A DNA stretch of 48,483 bases, from positions 1 through 48,483 of the forward strand of contig JAOTSA010000004.1 in NCBI GenBank assembly GCA_030247515.1, written 5' to 3'. The DNA is from Sulfurimonas sp. (lineage in GTDB: Bacteria > Campylobacterota > Campylobacteria > Campylobacterales > Sulfurimonadaceae). The notes below the pieces were generated by a model, which made no database searches, was not told the DNA's origin, and worked only from the letters and a program-made list of their open reading frames with translations. This document shows positions 9,477 through 17,860 of this stretch, in pieces. Numbering within the stretch: the first letter of the stretch is position 1; each line of letters starts with the position of its first letter. Position numbers and translations under genes: made by a program.

Positions 9477-9527
9477 GTTGCACTGTCGTGGTTGATACAA
9501 ATCAACACCTCTTCCTAAAAGATAAAC

Positions 9528-9533
9528 TACAAT
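9528..9533 (+). promoter_or_regulatory. Probable -10 element for the DUF2249-like gene
   Basis: TACAAT lies 28 nt before the ATG at 9562. The start has an AGGAG ribosome site. No -35 is recognisable. Confidence 0.35.
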
Positions 9534-9561
9534 TAGGGATATTTTAAAATAGGAGTGAATT

Positions 9562-9897
9562 ATGTCTTTAATTCCAAATGAGGCTGCAAAAATAGAAGTA
9601 ATCGGGGCAACGGTTGATTTTTTTAAGCTTGAGAAAGATGGTGAGAGTACTTACTACTTTGATACATCAAAATGCGGTCCGCCAGATCCGATGGTAAATG
9701 CAGTATGCGGTTTAAAACTCATACAAGGAACGCAAGATAAACTTGTTATGATTAACCACAAAGCACCAGGTGGGCTTTTTGCAAAACTTCAAGGTGATAT
9801 TGCATACGAAATGAAAGAGGTTGATGGTGGTTTGACACAAGTAACTTTTTCAAGTGTCGGTTTGGCAAATACAGACCTTCAAAACATCCGCCACTAG
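9562..9897 (+). CDS. Small cytoplasmic DUF2249/SirA-like protein
   Basis: This soluble 111-residue protein has no signal peptide or membrane helix. The middle has CGPPDPMVNAVCGLKLI, then LVMINHKAPGGLFAKL, and ends with EVDGGLTQVTFS. This order (D-x-S/R-G-x-PPxPM, a helix, a strand with H-x-x-P, and a two-strand end) resembles DUF2249, a TusA/SirA-fold group often found near NO and oxidase genes. The call comes from pattern memory, not a search. The two cysteines (about residues 40 and 52) could bind metal or carry sulfur. It lies 8 nt before a large membrane protein gene and so shares its transcript. Confidence 0.5.
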   Translation: MSLIPNEAAKIEVIGATVDFFKLEKDGESTYYFDTSKCGPPDPMVNAVCGLKLIQGTQDKLVMINHKAPGGLFAKLQGDIAYEMKEVDGGLTQVTFSSVGLANTDLQNIRH

Positions 9898-9905
9898 GCA
9901 AATAG

Positions 9906-11138
9906 ATGTTCTCTATCTCACAAGCTTTTGCGCCGCCATTTAAGCTAATCTCTCCATTTTTTATCGTGGGGAGCTTCTTTTATCTAGCGGCAGTGCTCTT
10001 TATGTTTTTTATCGGTGCAGAAAATCTCTCTCTGCTTGATGCAAAAGTATTGGGCTTTGTTCATCTTTTTTTGCTTGGTTTTGTGATGATGACCATTTTT
10101 GGTGCTATGGCACAGTTAGTTCCCGTCGTTTTGGAAGTGGGGCATTTTGGGGTTGAACTCTTTTATGCTATTTGGCCGCTACTTGGCATCGGTACTGTCA
10201 TGATGGCTTTTGGTTTTAGTTATCCCATGTTGCTTCCTTTTGGCGGCGTAGTTGTCCTCATAGCCATGATGATATTTGTGATGGAGATATTTCTTACCAT
10301 CAAAAAAGTAGAGAAACTCACTCTTGTTATGAGTAGTATGCTTCTTGCCAATATTTTTCTCTTTTTAGGGATAATTTTTGGTTTGGTTATGGCACTTGGA
10401 TATGCTGGTATGGTAAATGTGGACGTTGATGCACTTTTGCGTAGCCATGTTTTCTTGGTCATAGTTGGCTATATCGTCGTTACTATCATGGGCTTATCTG
10501 CAGTTTTGATTCCGATGTTTGGACTCTCACACGGATTTTCTATGAAACCTCTTAAAATTGCTATAACTATGGTTGGAGTTGCGGCTCTGTTGATAGTTGC
10601 ATCCTCTTTTAGCGGTATAAAAATATTTGAGTATGCTGGATATCTACTCTGTGTAGCGGCGATGGTCGTCTATTTTTTCTTTGTTAAAGTTCTTTTTGTT
10701 ACAAGAGCCAGAAAAGAGATAGATATCTATGCAAAATCGCTTCTCTTCTCATTTATCTCTCTTTTAGTCTCTTTGGCTTTAGGGATTTTGTATCTTGTGG
10801 GAGCAGGGGACACTTTTCTCTTAAGTGCTGGATGGCTTATGTTTTTTGGATTTTTTGCATTTATTATCACGGGGCATATCTACAAAATCATCCCTTTTTT
10901 GGTCTGGTTTGAGCGATTTTCTCCGCTTGTTGGAAAACAAAAAGTTCCTATGTTAGCAGATATGCTCCCTAAAAAGAGTTCATCTGCACAACTGATTTTT
11001 AGTGCGGTTGGTGTTGTTGTAGTTGCTGTGGCACTTTTGCTGCAAAATGAGATGCTTATAAAAGCAGGCGCATCATTTTTACTTTTTGGTACATTTGCGT
11101 TTGTTAGAAGTGTTTTTTATATGATAAATTATAAATGA
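9906..11138 (+). CDS. Polytopic membrane protein resembling haem-copper oxidase subunit I / NnrS-like proteins
   Basis: The protein has 410 residues and about 12 predicted membrane helices. Histidines recur at helix positions: GFVHLFLLGF, EVGHFG, RSHVFL, LSHGFS and TGHIYKIIPFLVWFERF. The segment HLFLLGFVMMTIFGAMAQLVPVV resembles a group of short oxidase-subunit-I-like proteins that probably bind haem. No full set of copper-B ligands could be placed, so it is not a conventional terminal oxidase. It lies between a DUF2249-like and a DUF59 gene, in one transcription unit. A role in NO handling or oxidase/haem metabolism is inference. Confidence 0.6.
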   Translation: MFSISQAFAPPFKLISPFFIVGSFFYLAAVLFMFFIGAENLSLLDAKVLGFVHLFLLGFVMMTIFGAMAQLVPVVLEVGHFGVELFYAIWPLLGIGTVMMAFGFSYPMLLPFGGVVVLIAMMIFVMEIFLTIKKVEKLTLVMSSMLLANIFLFLGIIFGLVMALGYAGMVNVDVDALLRSHVFLVIVGYIVVTIMGLSAVLIPMFGLSHGFSMKPLKIAITMVGVAALLIVASSFSGIKIFEYAGYLLCVAAMVVYFFFVKVLFVTRARKEIDIYAKSLLFSFISLLVSLALGILYLVGAGDTFLLSAGWLMFFGFFAFIITGHIYKIIPFLVWFERFSPLVGKQKVPMLADMLPKKSSSAQLIFSAVGVVVVAVALLLQNEMLIKAGASFLLFGTFAFVRSVFYMINYK

Positions 11139-11149
11139 AGGATTGAGTT

Positions 11150-11452
11150 ATGTATTCAAAAGAGGAGCTATTTTTAGCGATTTCAACTGTTCTTGACCCA
11201 GAAGTTGGGTTTAACCTTGTAGAGATGGGGCTTATCTATGATGCTTCATGCGACTCAGAGGGAAATGCTTATGTCAAGATGACGCTCTCAACAAAAGCGT
11301 GTCCACTACATCAGCTTATCATGCAGTGGGTAAAAGAGGCTGTACAAAAAATGGCGGGTATTAAAAGTGTGGAAATCGACCTAGTTTGGGAGCCAGCTTG
11401 GAACATCTCTATGGCAGATGAACATGTCAAGCAGGCACTTAACCGAGGTTAA
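11150..11452 (+). CDS. DUF59/MIP18-family (SufT/PaaD-like) iron-sulfur assembly protein
   Basis: This 100-residue protein opens with AISTVLDPEVGFNLVEMGLIYD, the DUF59 signature (DPE-hydrophobic-x-x-x-GL-Y/I). The conserved reactive Cys appears in STKACPLHQ. Family members help to load or repair iron-sulfur clusters. It is 11 nt downstream of the oxidase-like membrane protein, so it is probably co-transcribed and may mature a cofactor for that protein or its partners. Its stop overlaps that of the converging receiver protein by a few bases. Confidence 0.8.
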   Translation: MYSKEELFLAISTVLDPEVGFNLVEMGLIYDASCDSEGNAYVKMTLSTKACPLHQLIMQWVKEAVQKMAGIKSVEIDLVWEPAWNISMADEHVKQALNRG

Positions 11453-12483
11453 TTGCGGCTTGTGTATTTGTTGATTGCTTCACATACTTCTTGAAGCAAT
11501 CTTTTATATTTTCTAAGATAGTTGATATACTCCATATCTTCTGGATTAGAGAGACTATTTCTAAAGTCAATCGCTACTTGTTGGAGTTCATCCGCCCCAA
11601 TATTTGCCGCTACACCAGAGATATCAAGAAGCATCCTGCTTGCATTTGCGCTGCCAGAAGCACTTATATACTCTTGTATTGTTTTTGCAGAGTTCGAATA
11701 TCTTAAAATAAAATCATGTAAAATTTCAATATAAAACTCTTTATCGCCGCCGCAAATCTCCAAGCCTTTATGTGTGTTAAACTCTTTTAACTCTTCTAAA
11801 TCTCCATCTTCATTCTCATTTGAGAGAGTGTTTTGCGCTTCATTGCCTGTGCTATAGATATATAAAATATCATAGAGTGCATCCATCTTGAGAGGTTTTT
11901 CAAGATGCGCTTCCATTCCAGCATTGAACATGCTCCTTATGTCATCTGCAGCGATATCTCCACTTAGGGCAATAACTGGGATATTTTCATAGTTTGGATT
12001 TTTTCGAATAGCAATTGTTGCTTCAAAACCATTCATGACGGGCATATGTGCATCCATAAAAATCATTGAGAATTTTCTGTTTTTTTCAAGGATGTCAAGT
12101 GCTTCTTGCCCATTATTTGCCATGGTTACCTCAATACCAGATGTCGATAGAAGCCCAAAAATAACTTTTTGATTAATAATATTGTCTTCAGCAACAAGAA
12201 TCTTTACACCTTTGAAAATTTCAAAATCTTCTTTTGATATTTTCCCATGTGCAACATATTCACGCTTATTTCTTCTCGCCGCTTGCACGGCATCAGGTTT
12301 TAGTGGTTGCATTACTTCTTGTTTTTCGAGTTTTTCTGCACCCATATGCTCTTTTGATTTTTCAGGAGCTTTGGAAGTCGGTTGTTGAGATTTGTATTTT
12401 TGCAATGCACTGCTGATGGAAAAACCCATAGCTGCGACTGCACCAGTGATTTTAGTGTAGTATGTACTAAGAAAATTTTGCAT
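11449..12483 (-). CDS. Receiver-domain protein with a degenerate Hpt-like C-terminal domain
   Basis: The protein has about 344 residues. An N-terminal hydrophobic/amphipathic stretch (about 1-30) and a charged linker come first. A receiver domain at about 95-212 has VAEDN, phospho-Asp in FMDAHMP, ALSGD and LEKPL, all needed for phosphorylation. The C-terminal four-helix region (about 250-340) resembles an Hpt domain. Where Hpt domains have H-x-LKG-x-AAN-GA, it reads LDISGVAANIGA, so the phosphorylated His is Leu. No kinase or DNA-binding domain is present. ATG 12483 was preferred over a GTG 9 nt upstream. It is not in an obvious operon and its partner kinase is unknown. Confidence 0.75.
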   Translation of the reverse strand: MQNFLSTYYTKITGAVAAMGFSISSALQKYKSQQPTSKAPEKSKEHMGAEKLEKQEVMQPLKPDAVQAARRNKREYVAHGKISKEDFEIFKGVKILVAEDNIINQKVIFGLLSTSGIEVTMANNGQEALDILEKNRKFSMIFMDAHMPVMNGFEATIAIRKNPNYENIPVIALSGDIAADDIRSMFNAGMEAHLEKPLKMDALYDILYIYSTGNEAQNTLSNENEDGDLEELKEFNTHKGLEICGGDKEFYIEILHDFILRYSNSAKTIQEYISASGSANASRMLLDISGVAANIGADELQQVAIDFRNSLSNPEDMEYINYLRKYKRLLQEVCEAINKYTSRN

Positions 12484-12544
12484 TATGCCCACTTTTTTTC
12501 TTTATCATACACTAAGAAAAATTAAACTTTACAAAATGTTAATG

Positions 12545-12550
12545 TATAAT
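12545..12550 (+). promoter_or_regulatory. Probable -10 element for rsmH
   Basis: TATAAT lies 28 nt before the rsmH ATG in the gap between divergent genes. It probably drives rsmH, the ftsL-like gene and perhaps the RND pump. Confidence 0.45.
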
Positions 12551-12578
12551 AGTAACAAAAATAGCAAATAGGTCAGAC

Positions 12579-13502
12579 ATGCAAGCAGTTCCTCACATCC
12601 CAGTTCTTTATAGAGAAGTATTAGAAACATTTAGTGATGTGGAAGATGGGATAATTATTGATTGTACGATGGGATATGGAGGGCATTCATCGATGATTCT
12701 TGAGGCAAATCCACACATAAAACTCATCGCAATTGACCAAGACCAGAGTGCTATCGACTTTTCAACCACAAGACTTGAACCTTATAAAGATAGAGTTGTT
12801 ATCAAAAAGGGGCGTTTCGCATCACTTATTAAAGAGATTTTGCAAGAGTATGAACCTAGTAAAATCAGAGGCATTTTAGCAGATATCGGTGTCTCATCAC
12901 TCCAGCTTGACCAAAAAGAGAGAGGATTCTCTTTTTCTAGTGAGACGCTTGATATGCGGATGGATAAAGATGCGCCACTCAGTGCATATAACGTGGTAAA
13001 TGAGTACTCACAGCGTGATTTGGAGAGAATATTTTTAGAGTATGGGGAGCTTGGAAATTTTAAAAAAATAGCATCTTTTATTGTGCAAAATCGTCCGTTT
13101 TCTACAGCAAAAGAGCTTTGTGACGCACTCAAACCTCTCTTGCCAAGCGCAAAAAAGATTCATCCAGCCACACTTCTTCTACAAGCTATCCGTATAGAAG
13201 TAAACAACGAGTTAGGCGAGTTGGAATCTCTACTGGAGACGATAGAAGCGGCAAAATTTTCAAATGCAACTGTAGCTATCATCTCTTTTCACTCTTTAGA
13301 AGATAGGATTGTAAAAAATAGATTTAGCCAGTGGAGTAAGAGTTGTATCTGTCCCCAAGAAGCGATGCGCTGCACATGCGGCAATAACCACACTTACGGA
13401 AAGATTGTTACTAAAAAACCGCTTATGGCACAAGATGATGAGCTTAAAGCAAATCCAAGAAGCAGAAGTGCCAAAATGCGAGTTTTCGAGACGGATATTT
13501 AG
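12579..13502 (+). CDS. rsmH: 16S rRNA (cytosine(1402)-N4)-methyltransferase
   Basis: This 307-residue MraW/RsmH protein has the N-terminus PHIPVLYREVLE and the SAM motif DCTMGYGGHS at about 29-38. The family block GILADIGVSSLQLDQKERGFSF and the C-terminal SFHSLEDRIVK are also present. It methylates N4 of C1402 in the ribosomal decoding centre. In many bacteria it sits next to ftsL in the dcw cluster. Here an FtsL-like gene follows immediately at the next base, although the rest of dcw is absent. Confidence 0.95.
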   Translation: MQAVPHIPVLYREVLETFSDVEDGIIIDCTMGYGGHSSMILEANPHIKLIAIDQDQSAIDFSTTRLEPYKDRVVIKKGRFASLIKEILQEYEPSKIRGILADIGVSSLQLDQKERGFSFSSETLDMRMDKDAPLSAYNVVNEYSQRDLERIFLEYGELGNFKKIASFIVQNRPFSTAKELCDALKPLLPSAKKIHPATLLLQAIRIEVNNELGELESLLETIEAAKFSNATVAIISFHSLEDRIVKNRFSQWSKSCICPQEAMRCTCGNNHTYGKIVTKKPLMAQDDELKANPRSRSAKMRVFETDI

Positions 13503-13781
13503 ATGAGCCAAAAAACAGAACTTTTAAATGAAATAGACGATGTTATCAACCCAAAAAAAGAGATTGATTTAAATCACTTTTTTTATGTTGTGTTAAGTGT
13601 TTTTTTTGTGATTGGCATCCTTTTTCCAAAAATATATATACAGCAACAGATATATTTTACAAGCAGGGATATAGCAAAACTCAAAGGTGAATATGATGCG
13701 CTTAAAGAGGAAAACAGGCTTATTCAAAGCTCTGTAGAATCCATACGGTTTAAAAATCAGATTCTTGACACACTTTTTTAA
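13503..13781 (+). CDS. Small bitopic coiled-coil protein, FtsL-like
   Basis: This 92-residue protein has an N-in topology: a charged cytoplasmic part (about 1-24), one membrane helix (about 26-45) and a periplasmic coiled coil (about 50-85) rich in Lys, Glu and Leu. FtsL and DivIC have this layout. The start codon follows the rsmH stop directly, the place where ftsL lies in dcw clusters. Sequence identity with FtsL is too low to judge by eye, so the call depends on layout and position. In the divisome it would pair with a DivIC/FtsB-like protein encoded elsewhere. Confidence 0.6.
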   Translation: MSQKTELLNEIDDVINPKKEIDLNHFFYVVLSVFFVIGILFPKIYIQQQIYFTSRDIAKLKGEYDALKEENRLIQSSVESIRFKNQILDTLF

Positions 13782-13790
13782 AGGGTTTTC

Positions 13791-16700
13791 ATGTTGCGAC
13801 GTTTCTTAGAGTTTGCTATAGACAAGCCGCTTCTCAACCATATCTTTTTAACATTTATTTTTGTACTCTCCGTTTTTTCTTACATAAACATCCCAAAAGA
13901 GATTTTTCCGCCCATGAATATGGACAAAGTAACCATCTCTGGCGGATATGCGGGTACTTCAGCAGATGTTTTAGACAAAATGGTGGTTAAGACCATTGAG
14001 GACGATTTGCAAAATATTGCAGAGATAGAGACCATAAAAACAACCATCAAAAATGGCTCTTTCTCAATCATAGCCGACATCAAAAGAGGCTCTGACAATG
14101 TTAATGTTCTAAACGATGTAAAAGATGTTGTTGGAAGCGTTAAAAAAGATTTACCAGCCGATATGGCTGAACCAATTGCGCAGATTAAACTGCATACTTT
14201 TCCATTGGCACTTGTTGCGTTGGCAGGAGATAGACCAAAAGAGGAGCTTTTGGAGCGTGCCCAAGAGCTTAAGAGTGTGCTTAGTAAGTTTAAAGACCTT
14301 AGTGAGATAACTATCCGAGGAGATGCAGAGGAAGAGCTTGTTATCAACATCAATGAGCAAAAAATCTTAGCGTATGGGCTACAACCTGCTTTGGCGATAG
14401 AAGCTATCAAAAATATCAGCTCTGTTTTTCCCATCGGAACTATAAAAGAACGTGGTTCTCATCTTTATATCTCTACATATAATGGAGAAAAAAATAGAGA
14501 AGCTATAGAGAGTACACTTTTAAATATTGGCGGCGCAAAGGTTCGCATAGGGGATATAGCAGATGTAGCATTTCGGTTGAGTGATGAGTCGGAACTCTCC
14601 CACTATAACGGGATAAGAAATATCTCTATCAATGTTGCAAAATCACAAGATGGCAATGCGATTGCTTTGGTAAAAGAGATACGCACGCTTTTGAAAGAGC
14701 AGGAAAAACTCCATCCAGAGCTTCAGTATGAGATTTATGCGGACACATCAGTGTGGATAAAAAACCGTTTAAATACAGTTTTTTCAAACATAGTTTTTGG
14801 TCTTGCTCTTGTCTTTTTGGCGATGCTGCTTTTTATCAACTCTGGGATTGCCATCGTCGTTGCTGTTGGTATCCCTGTGAGTTTGATGACAGGGCTTATA
14901 GTAACGGAGATGATGGATGACAGTCTCAACATGCTCTCTTTGCTTGGCGCACTTATAGCTCTTGGTATGCTTGTGGATGAAGCCATTGTTGTTGCTGAAA
15001 ATATCTACCGACACCTAGAAGAGGGGATGGAGCGTAGAGAAGCGGCTATCGTAGGGGCTTTGGAGATGTTCCCAGCGGTTCTCACTGCAACGCTTACTAC
15101 TGTTTTTGCATTTTTACCGATGTTGTTACTAAGTGGCGAGATGGGGATGTTTATCAAAATCATTCCTATCATGATAACGGTACTTCTCCTCTCATCTCTT
15201 TTTGAGGCATTTTACTTTTTGCCTCTTCATGCGCATGATTTTTTAAGAGTATCACATAATGAGAGTTTTACAAAAAAACTTTGGGCAAAGCTCTCATCAT
15301 GGCATAACGCTGTTTTGCACTTCTTTTTCAAAAGAAAATGGCTCTCGCTTATCGTTATGGTTGTAACAATTCTCTCTTTAACGGCAGTAATGCTCAAAAA
15401 CTCAAAGTTTCAGCTTTTTCCAGATTTTGATACAACACAGGTTCATGTTTACGGAAAAGTCAATGTAAACAACGAGCTTGAAGACACCGAAAGGATAGTC
15501 ACTGAGCTTGAGAATGAACTTCTAAAACATATAAAAGGTGATGATATCTCCTCCATCACGTCCGTTATCGGTTTTAAACTTGATTCTAAAAATATAGTAG
15601 AAACAGGTAATCATCTTTTTCATATCTTTATCGACTTAAGCGAGCGTGCGCCAGATAATGTGTTTGATAAGTATATTAGCCCGTATATCTCTTTGGAGTA
15701 TGATGAAGATCTGCTTAAAAGAGGAAAAGATGCCAGAGAGATAGCAGGGGATGTAGAAAAAGTTATTGCGCCATTTTATGGACTCAAAAAAGAGGAGAAT
15801 CTTGTTTTTGAAGAGCTTGTTGTCAAAGTTCCAGGAGCAGGGGTTATTGCTTCGGACATTGAGGTTAGTTTGAGCGTAAAAGAGGAACAAAAAGTAGTGC
15901 ATGGGGTAGAGGAACTACAAAATGTTCTAAGAGCTATAGATGGCGTGAGCAACATATCCAACGATGCAACTCTTGGCGAAAAAGAGCTGAAATTGCGTGT
16001 AAATGAGTACGGACAACAGCTTGGATTCAATGAAGAGCTTATCTCCAGAGAGTTGCGCTCCTACTATCTCAAAGGCGAATACGGTAAGATGTTCAATGAG
16101 AGCGGACTTGTACGCATCAAGATAGAGAGCAGTATCAACGAGCAGATAGATTCTATCAACAGAGTTGAGGTACAGATACCATCATCAGATAGATTTGTAC
16201 TTTTGCGTGAGGTGTGTGATTTTGTGATGACGCAGGGTTCTGTCACACTGCAAAAAGAGAATGGAGTACGCATCAGAACAGTGATGGCTTCGCTGGATAA
16301 AAAAAAGATAACATCAGCCGAGGCGATGCAAAAACTTCAACCAACATTTGCAAAACTTAAAAGTGATGGTTTTGTTGTAGATATCAAAGGTGAAGAAAAA
16401 GAGAATGCAAAAAACAAAAGAGAGATGCTTCAAGCTGCACTTATCGCCATTTTTCTCATCTTTATAACACTGGTTTGGCTTTTTGATTCGATTAAAAAAT
16501 CACTTATAGTGATTAGTACTATCCCGCTTGTTTTGCTTGGTGTTTTCTTTGGGCATATGGTAATGGGCATAAACCTTACAATGCCAGGGATGATAGGTGT
16601 AGTAGGACTTGCAGGGGTTGTTGTCAATGATGGTCTTATTGTGGTAAGTTTTATTAGAGATGCAAAAAACACAGAAGAGTTGATGCAGATGGCACAAACA

Positions 16701-16925
16701 AGATTGCGACCGATTATTTTAACCTCACTAACCACTGTTCTGGGGCTTGCAACACTTATCTTTTTTGCATCTGGACAAGCTATGATACTCCAGCCAATGG
16801 CAATCTCTCTAGGTTTTGGCATAGCATGGGCAACAGTACTCAACCTTATCTATGTGCCGCTTCTCTATGCAGTGGTTTTCAAAATCAAAGATGCTGATAA
16901 ATCAGAAAAATCTAAGCTCATCTAA
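13791..16925 (+). CDS. RND-family transporter (HAE-1/AcrB-like), no partner genes adjacent
   Basis: The protein has 1044 residues in two homologous halves, each with one helix, a large periplasmic region and a group of helices. The first TM4 segment is LGMLVDEAIVVAENIYRHLEEG, where AcrB has DD and here D-E is found. The second-half equivalent is AGVVVNDGLIVVSFIRDA. The HAE group exports hydrophobic or amphiphilic compounds with a membrane-fusion protein and a TolC-type channel. Neither gene is next to it. It lies 9 nt after the ftsL-like gene with AAGGG before the ATG. Substrate is unknown; lipid or envelope-component transport is another possibility. Confidence 0.85.
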   Translation: MLRRFLEFAIDKPLLNHIFLTFIFVLSVFSYINIPKEIFPPMNMDKVTISGGYAGTSADVLDKMVVKTIEDDLQNIAEIETIKTTIKNGSFSIIADIKRGSDNVNVLNDVKDVVGSVKKDLPADMAEPIAQIKLHTFPLALVALAGDRPKEELLERAQELKSVLSKFKDLSEITIRGDAEEELVININEQKILAYGLQPALAIEAIKNISSVFPIGTIKERGSHLYISTYNGEKNREAIESTLLNIGGAKVRIGDIADVAFRLSDESELSHYNGIRNISINVAKSQDGNAIALVKEIRTLLKEQEKLHPELQYEIYADTSVWIKNRLNTVFSNIVFGLALVFLAMLLFINSGIAIVVAVGIPVSLMTGLIVTEMMDDSLNMLSLLGALIALGMLVDEAIVVAENIYRHLEEGMERREAAIVGALEMFPAVLTATLTTVFAFLPMLLLSGEMGMFIKIIPIMITVLLLSSLFEAFYFLPLHAHDFLRVSHNESFTKKLWAKLSSWHNAVLHFFFKRKWLSLIVMVVTILSLTAVMLKNSKFQLFPDFDTTQVHVYGKVNVNNELEDTERIVTELENELLKHIKGDDISSITSVIGFKLDSKNIVETGNHLFHIFIDLSERAPDNVFDKYISPYISLEYDEDLLKRGKDAREIAGDVEKVIAPFYGLKKEENLVFEELVVKVPGAGVIASDIEVSLSVKEEQKVVHGVEELQNVLRAIDGVSNISNDATLGEKELKLRVNEYGQQLGFNEELISRELRSYYLKGEYGKMFNESGLVRIKIESSINEQIDSINRVEVQIPSSDRFVLLREVCDFVMTQGSVTLQKENGVRIRTVMASLDKKKITSAEAMQKLQPTFAKLKSDGFVVDIKGEEKENAKNKREMLQAALIAIFLIFITLVWLFDSIKKSLIVISTIPLVLLGVFFGHMVMGINLTMPGMIGVVGLAGVVVNDGLIVVSFIRDAKNTEELMQMAQTRLRPIILTSLTTVLGLATLIFFASGQAMILQPMAISLGFGIAWATVLNLIYVPLLYAVVFKIKDADKSEKSKLI

Positions 16926-16971
16926 AGTATAATTCCGCCCTACAAAGCAATATCTTCTTTGTGTAACAAGT

Positions 16972-17048
16972 GGGTTCTTAGCTCAGTTGGTTAGAGCTCC
17001 CCGCTCATAACGGGGCGGTCAAGTGTTCAAGTCACTTAGAACCCACCA
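16972..17048 (+). tRNA. tRNA with CAT anticodon (elongator Met or lysidine-modified Ile2)
   Basis: A full cloverleaf can be drawn with acceptor GGGTTCT/AGAACCC and D-stem GCTC/GAGC. The anticodon stem is CCCCG/CGGGG with loop CTCATAA, and the T-stem AAGTG/CACTT has loop TTCAAGT. CCA is encoded. The anticodon CAT is at 17006-17008. The acceptor starts with a normal G1-C72 pair, so it is not an initiator tRNA. Choosing between Met and Ile2 (TilS substrate) needs a scan against known identity elements. Confidence 0.93.
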
Positions 17049-17351
17049 CTTATAAACTCCCTACACAACGAACTTTCATAGACTTTCGGAAATTGAGAAA
17101 ATACCTTAAGTTTTTATTGGGTGGCACTTTTCGATCTGATTCTTTTAAAATATGTCGAATTTTTATCTAAACAAGATGAGGATATAATCAATTTTACTGT
17201 ATTAGGCTATTCTAGTATATGTATAAGTGAGTTTATTTCGCCAATTCTAAAAATAAGTGCAATTTCCACCTAAAATTAACAAATGGTAATTTTTAGGACA
17301 CGTACCTGTCCTTTTGTGATAGTAACTCCCTAAAATACGAATTTTCAAAAG
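17049..17351. other. Gene-free stretch after the tRNA, with inverted repeats
   Basis: About 300 bp without a supportable gene. An open frame of 58 codons (17097-17273) has no start codon or ribosome site and I see no family in it. The last 90 bp hold two inverted repeats, listed separately. No tRNA 3'-end duplication or integrase remnant is visible, so an attachment site is not supported. Confidence 0.6.
17269..17311. repeat. Two overlapping short inverted repeats, possible mobile-repeat remnant
   Basis: CCTAAAATTA at 17269-17278 pairs with TAATTTTTAGG at 17287-17297 with one bulged base. It is followed by GGACA at 17296-17300 pairing with TGTCC at 17307-17311 around CGTACC. A third half-copy CCCTAAAAT occurs at about 17328-17336. 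Short palindromes of this sort can be REP/MITE-like elements, but no second copy of the whole unit is in the window. Confidence 0.4.
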
Positions 17352-17795
17352 TTAAGAGAGCAGAGTTTTCGCACACTCGTTGATTCTTTTGCCATCTGCT
17401 TTGCCTGATAGCTCTTTGTTTGCTGCTCCCATCACTTTGCCTATGTCTTTTATGGTTGAAGCACCTACTTTTGCTATAATCTCTTTGAGTGCTAAAGTCA
17501 GTTCATCGTCGCTTAGTTGGGCTGGGAGATACTCTTGATAGTAGGCAATCTCGTCTAGTTCAACTTGCATCAACTCTTCACGCCCAGCATTTTTGTACTG
17601 CTCGGCGGCATCGTCTCTTCTTTTGATTTGTTGTTGAATGATTTTGATAACATCTTCATCACTTAACTCTTTGCGCTCATCAACTTCTATCTGTTTAAAA
17701 GCACTCATAAGAAGTCTTAGCGCATCTCTTTTTTTTGCATCTTTAGCTTTCATAGCCTCTTTTACATCTTCATTTATTTTGTCTCTTAAACGCAT
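17352..17795 (-). CDS. yqeY: GatB/YqeY-domain protein
   Basis: The protein has 147 residues, the usual length of stand-alone YqeY. The N-terminus LRDKINEDVKEAMKAKDAKKRDALRLLMSAFKQIEVDER is typical. The C-terminal tail has the family pattern K-x-x-GKVMGAANKELSGKADGKRINE. The fold is that of the tRNA-binding tail of GatB amidotransferase. Stand-alone members have no settled function, though a tRNA-dependent role is assumed. It is divergent from flgH and transcribed alone. Confidence 0.9.
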   Translation of the reverse strand: MRLRDKINEDVKEAMKAKDAKKRDALRLLMSAFKQIEVDERKELSDEDVIKIIQQQIKRRDDAAEQYKNAGREELMQVELDEIAYYQEYLPAQLSDDELTLALKEIIAKVGASTIKDIGKVMGAANKELSGKADGKRINECAKTLLS

Positions 17796-17812
17796 TTTAT
17801 CTACCTTTTATA

Positions 17813-17828
17813 TGGAACTATTATTGCT
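17813..17828 (+). promoter_or_regulatory. Sigma-54 (RpoN) type promoter for flgH
   Basis: TGGAAC-N5-TTGCT matches the -24/-12 consensus TGGCAC-N5-TTGC with one change, C4 to A. The element ends 32 nt before the flgH ATG. In Campylobacter and Helicobacter, middle flagellar genes including flgH-type ring and hook genes are RpoN/FlgR dependent, so the site is in the expected place. Confidence 0.75.
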
Positions 17829-17860
17829 ATGATTATAGCAGAATAAAAAAGTGAGAGAAG

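Noticed and set aside
13880-14434. A 184-codon frame opposite the RND pump gene
   Set aside because: Serine-rich antisense shadow of the pump's coding frame; no start context.
17097-17273. A 58-codon open stretch after the tRNA
   Set aside because: No start codon, no ribosome site and no recognisable family; mentioned only as a possible remnant.
16972-17351. tRNA-associated integration site
   Set aside because: No duplicated tRNA 3' end and no integrase gene were found in the window.
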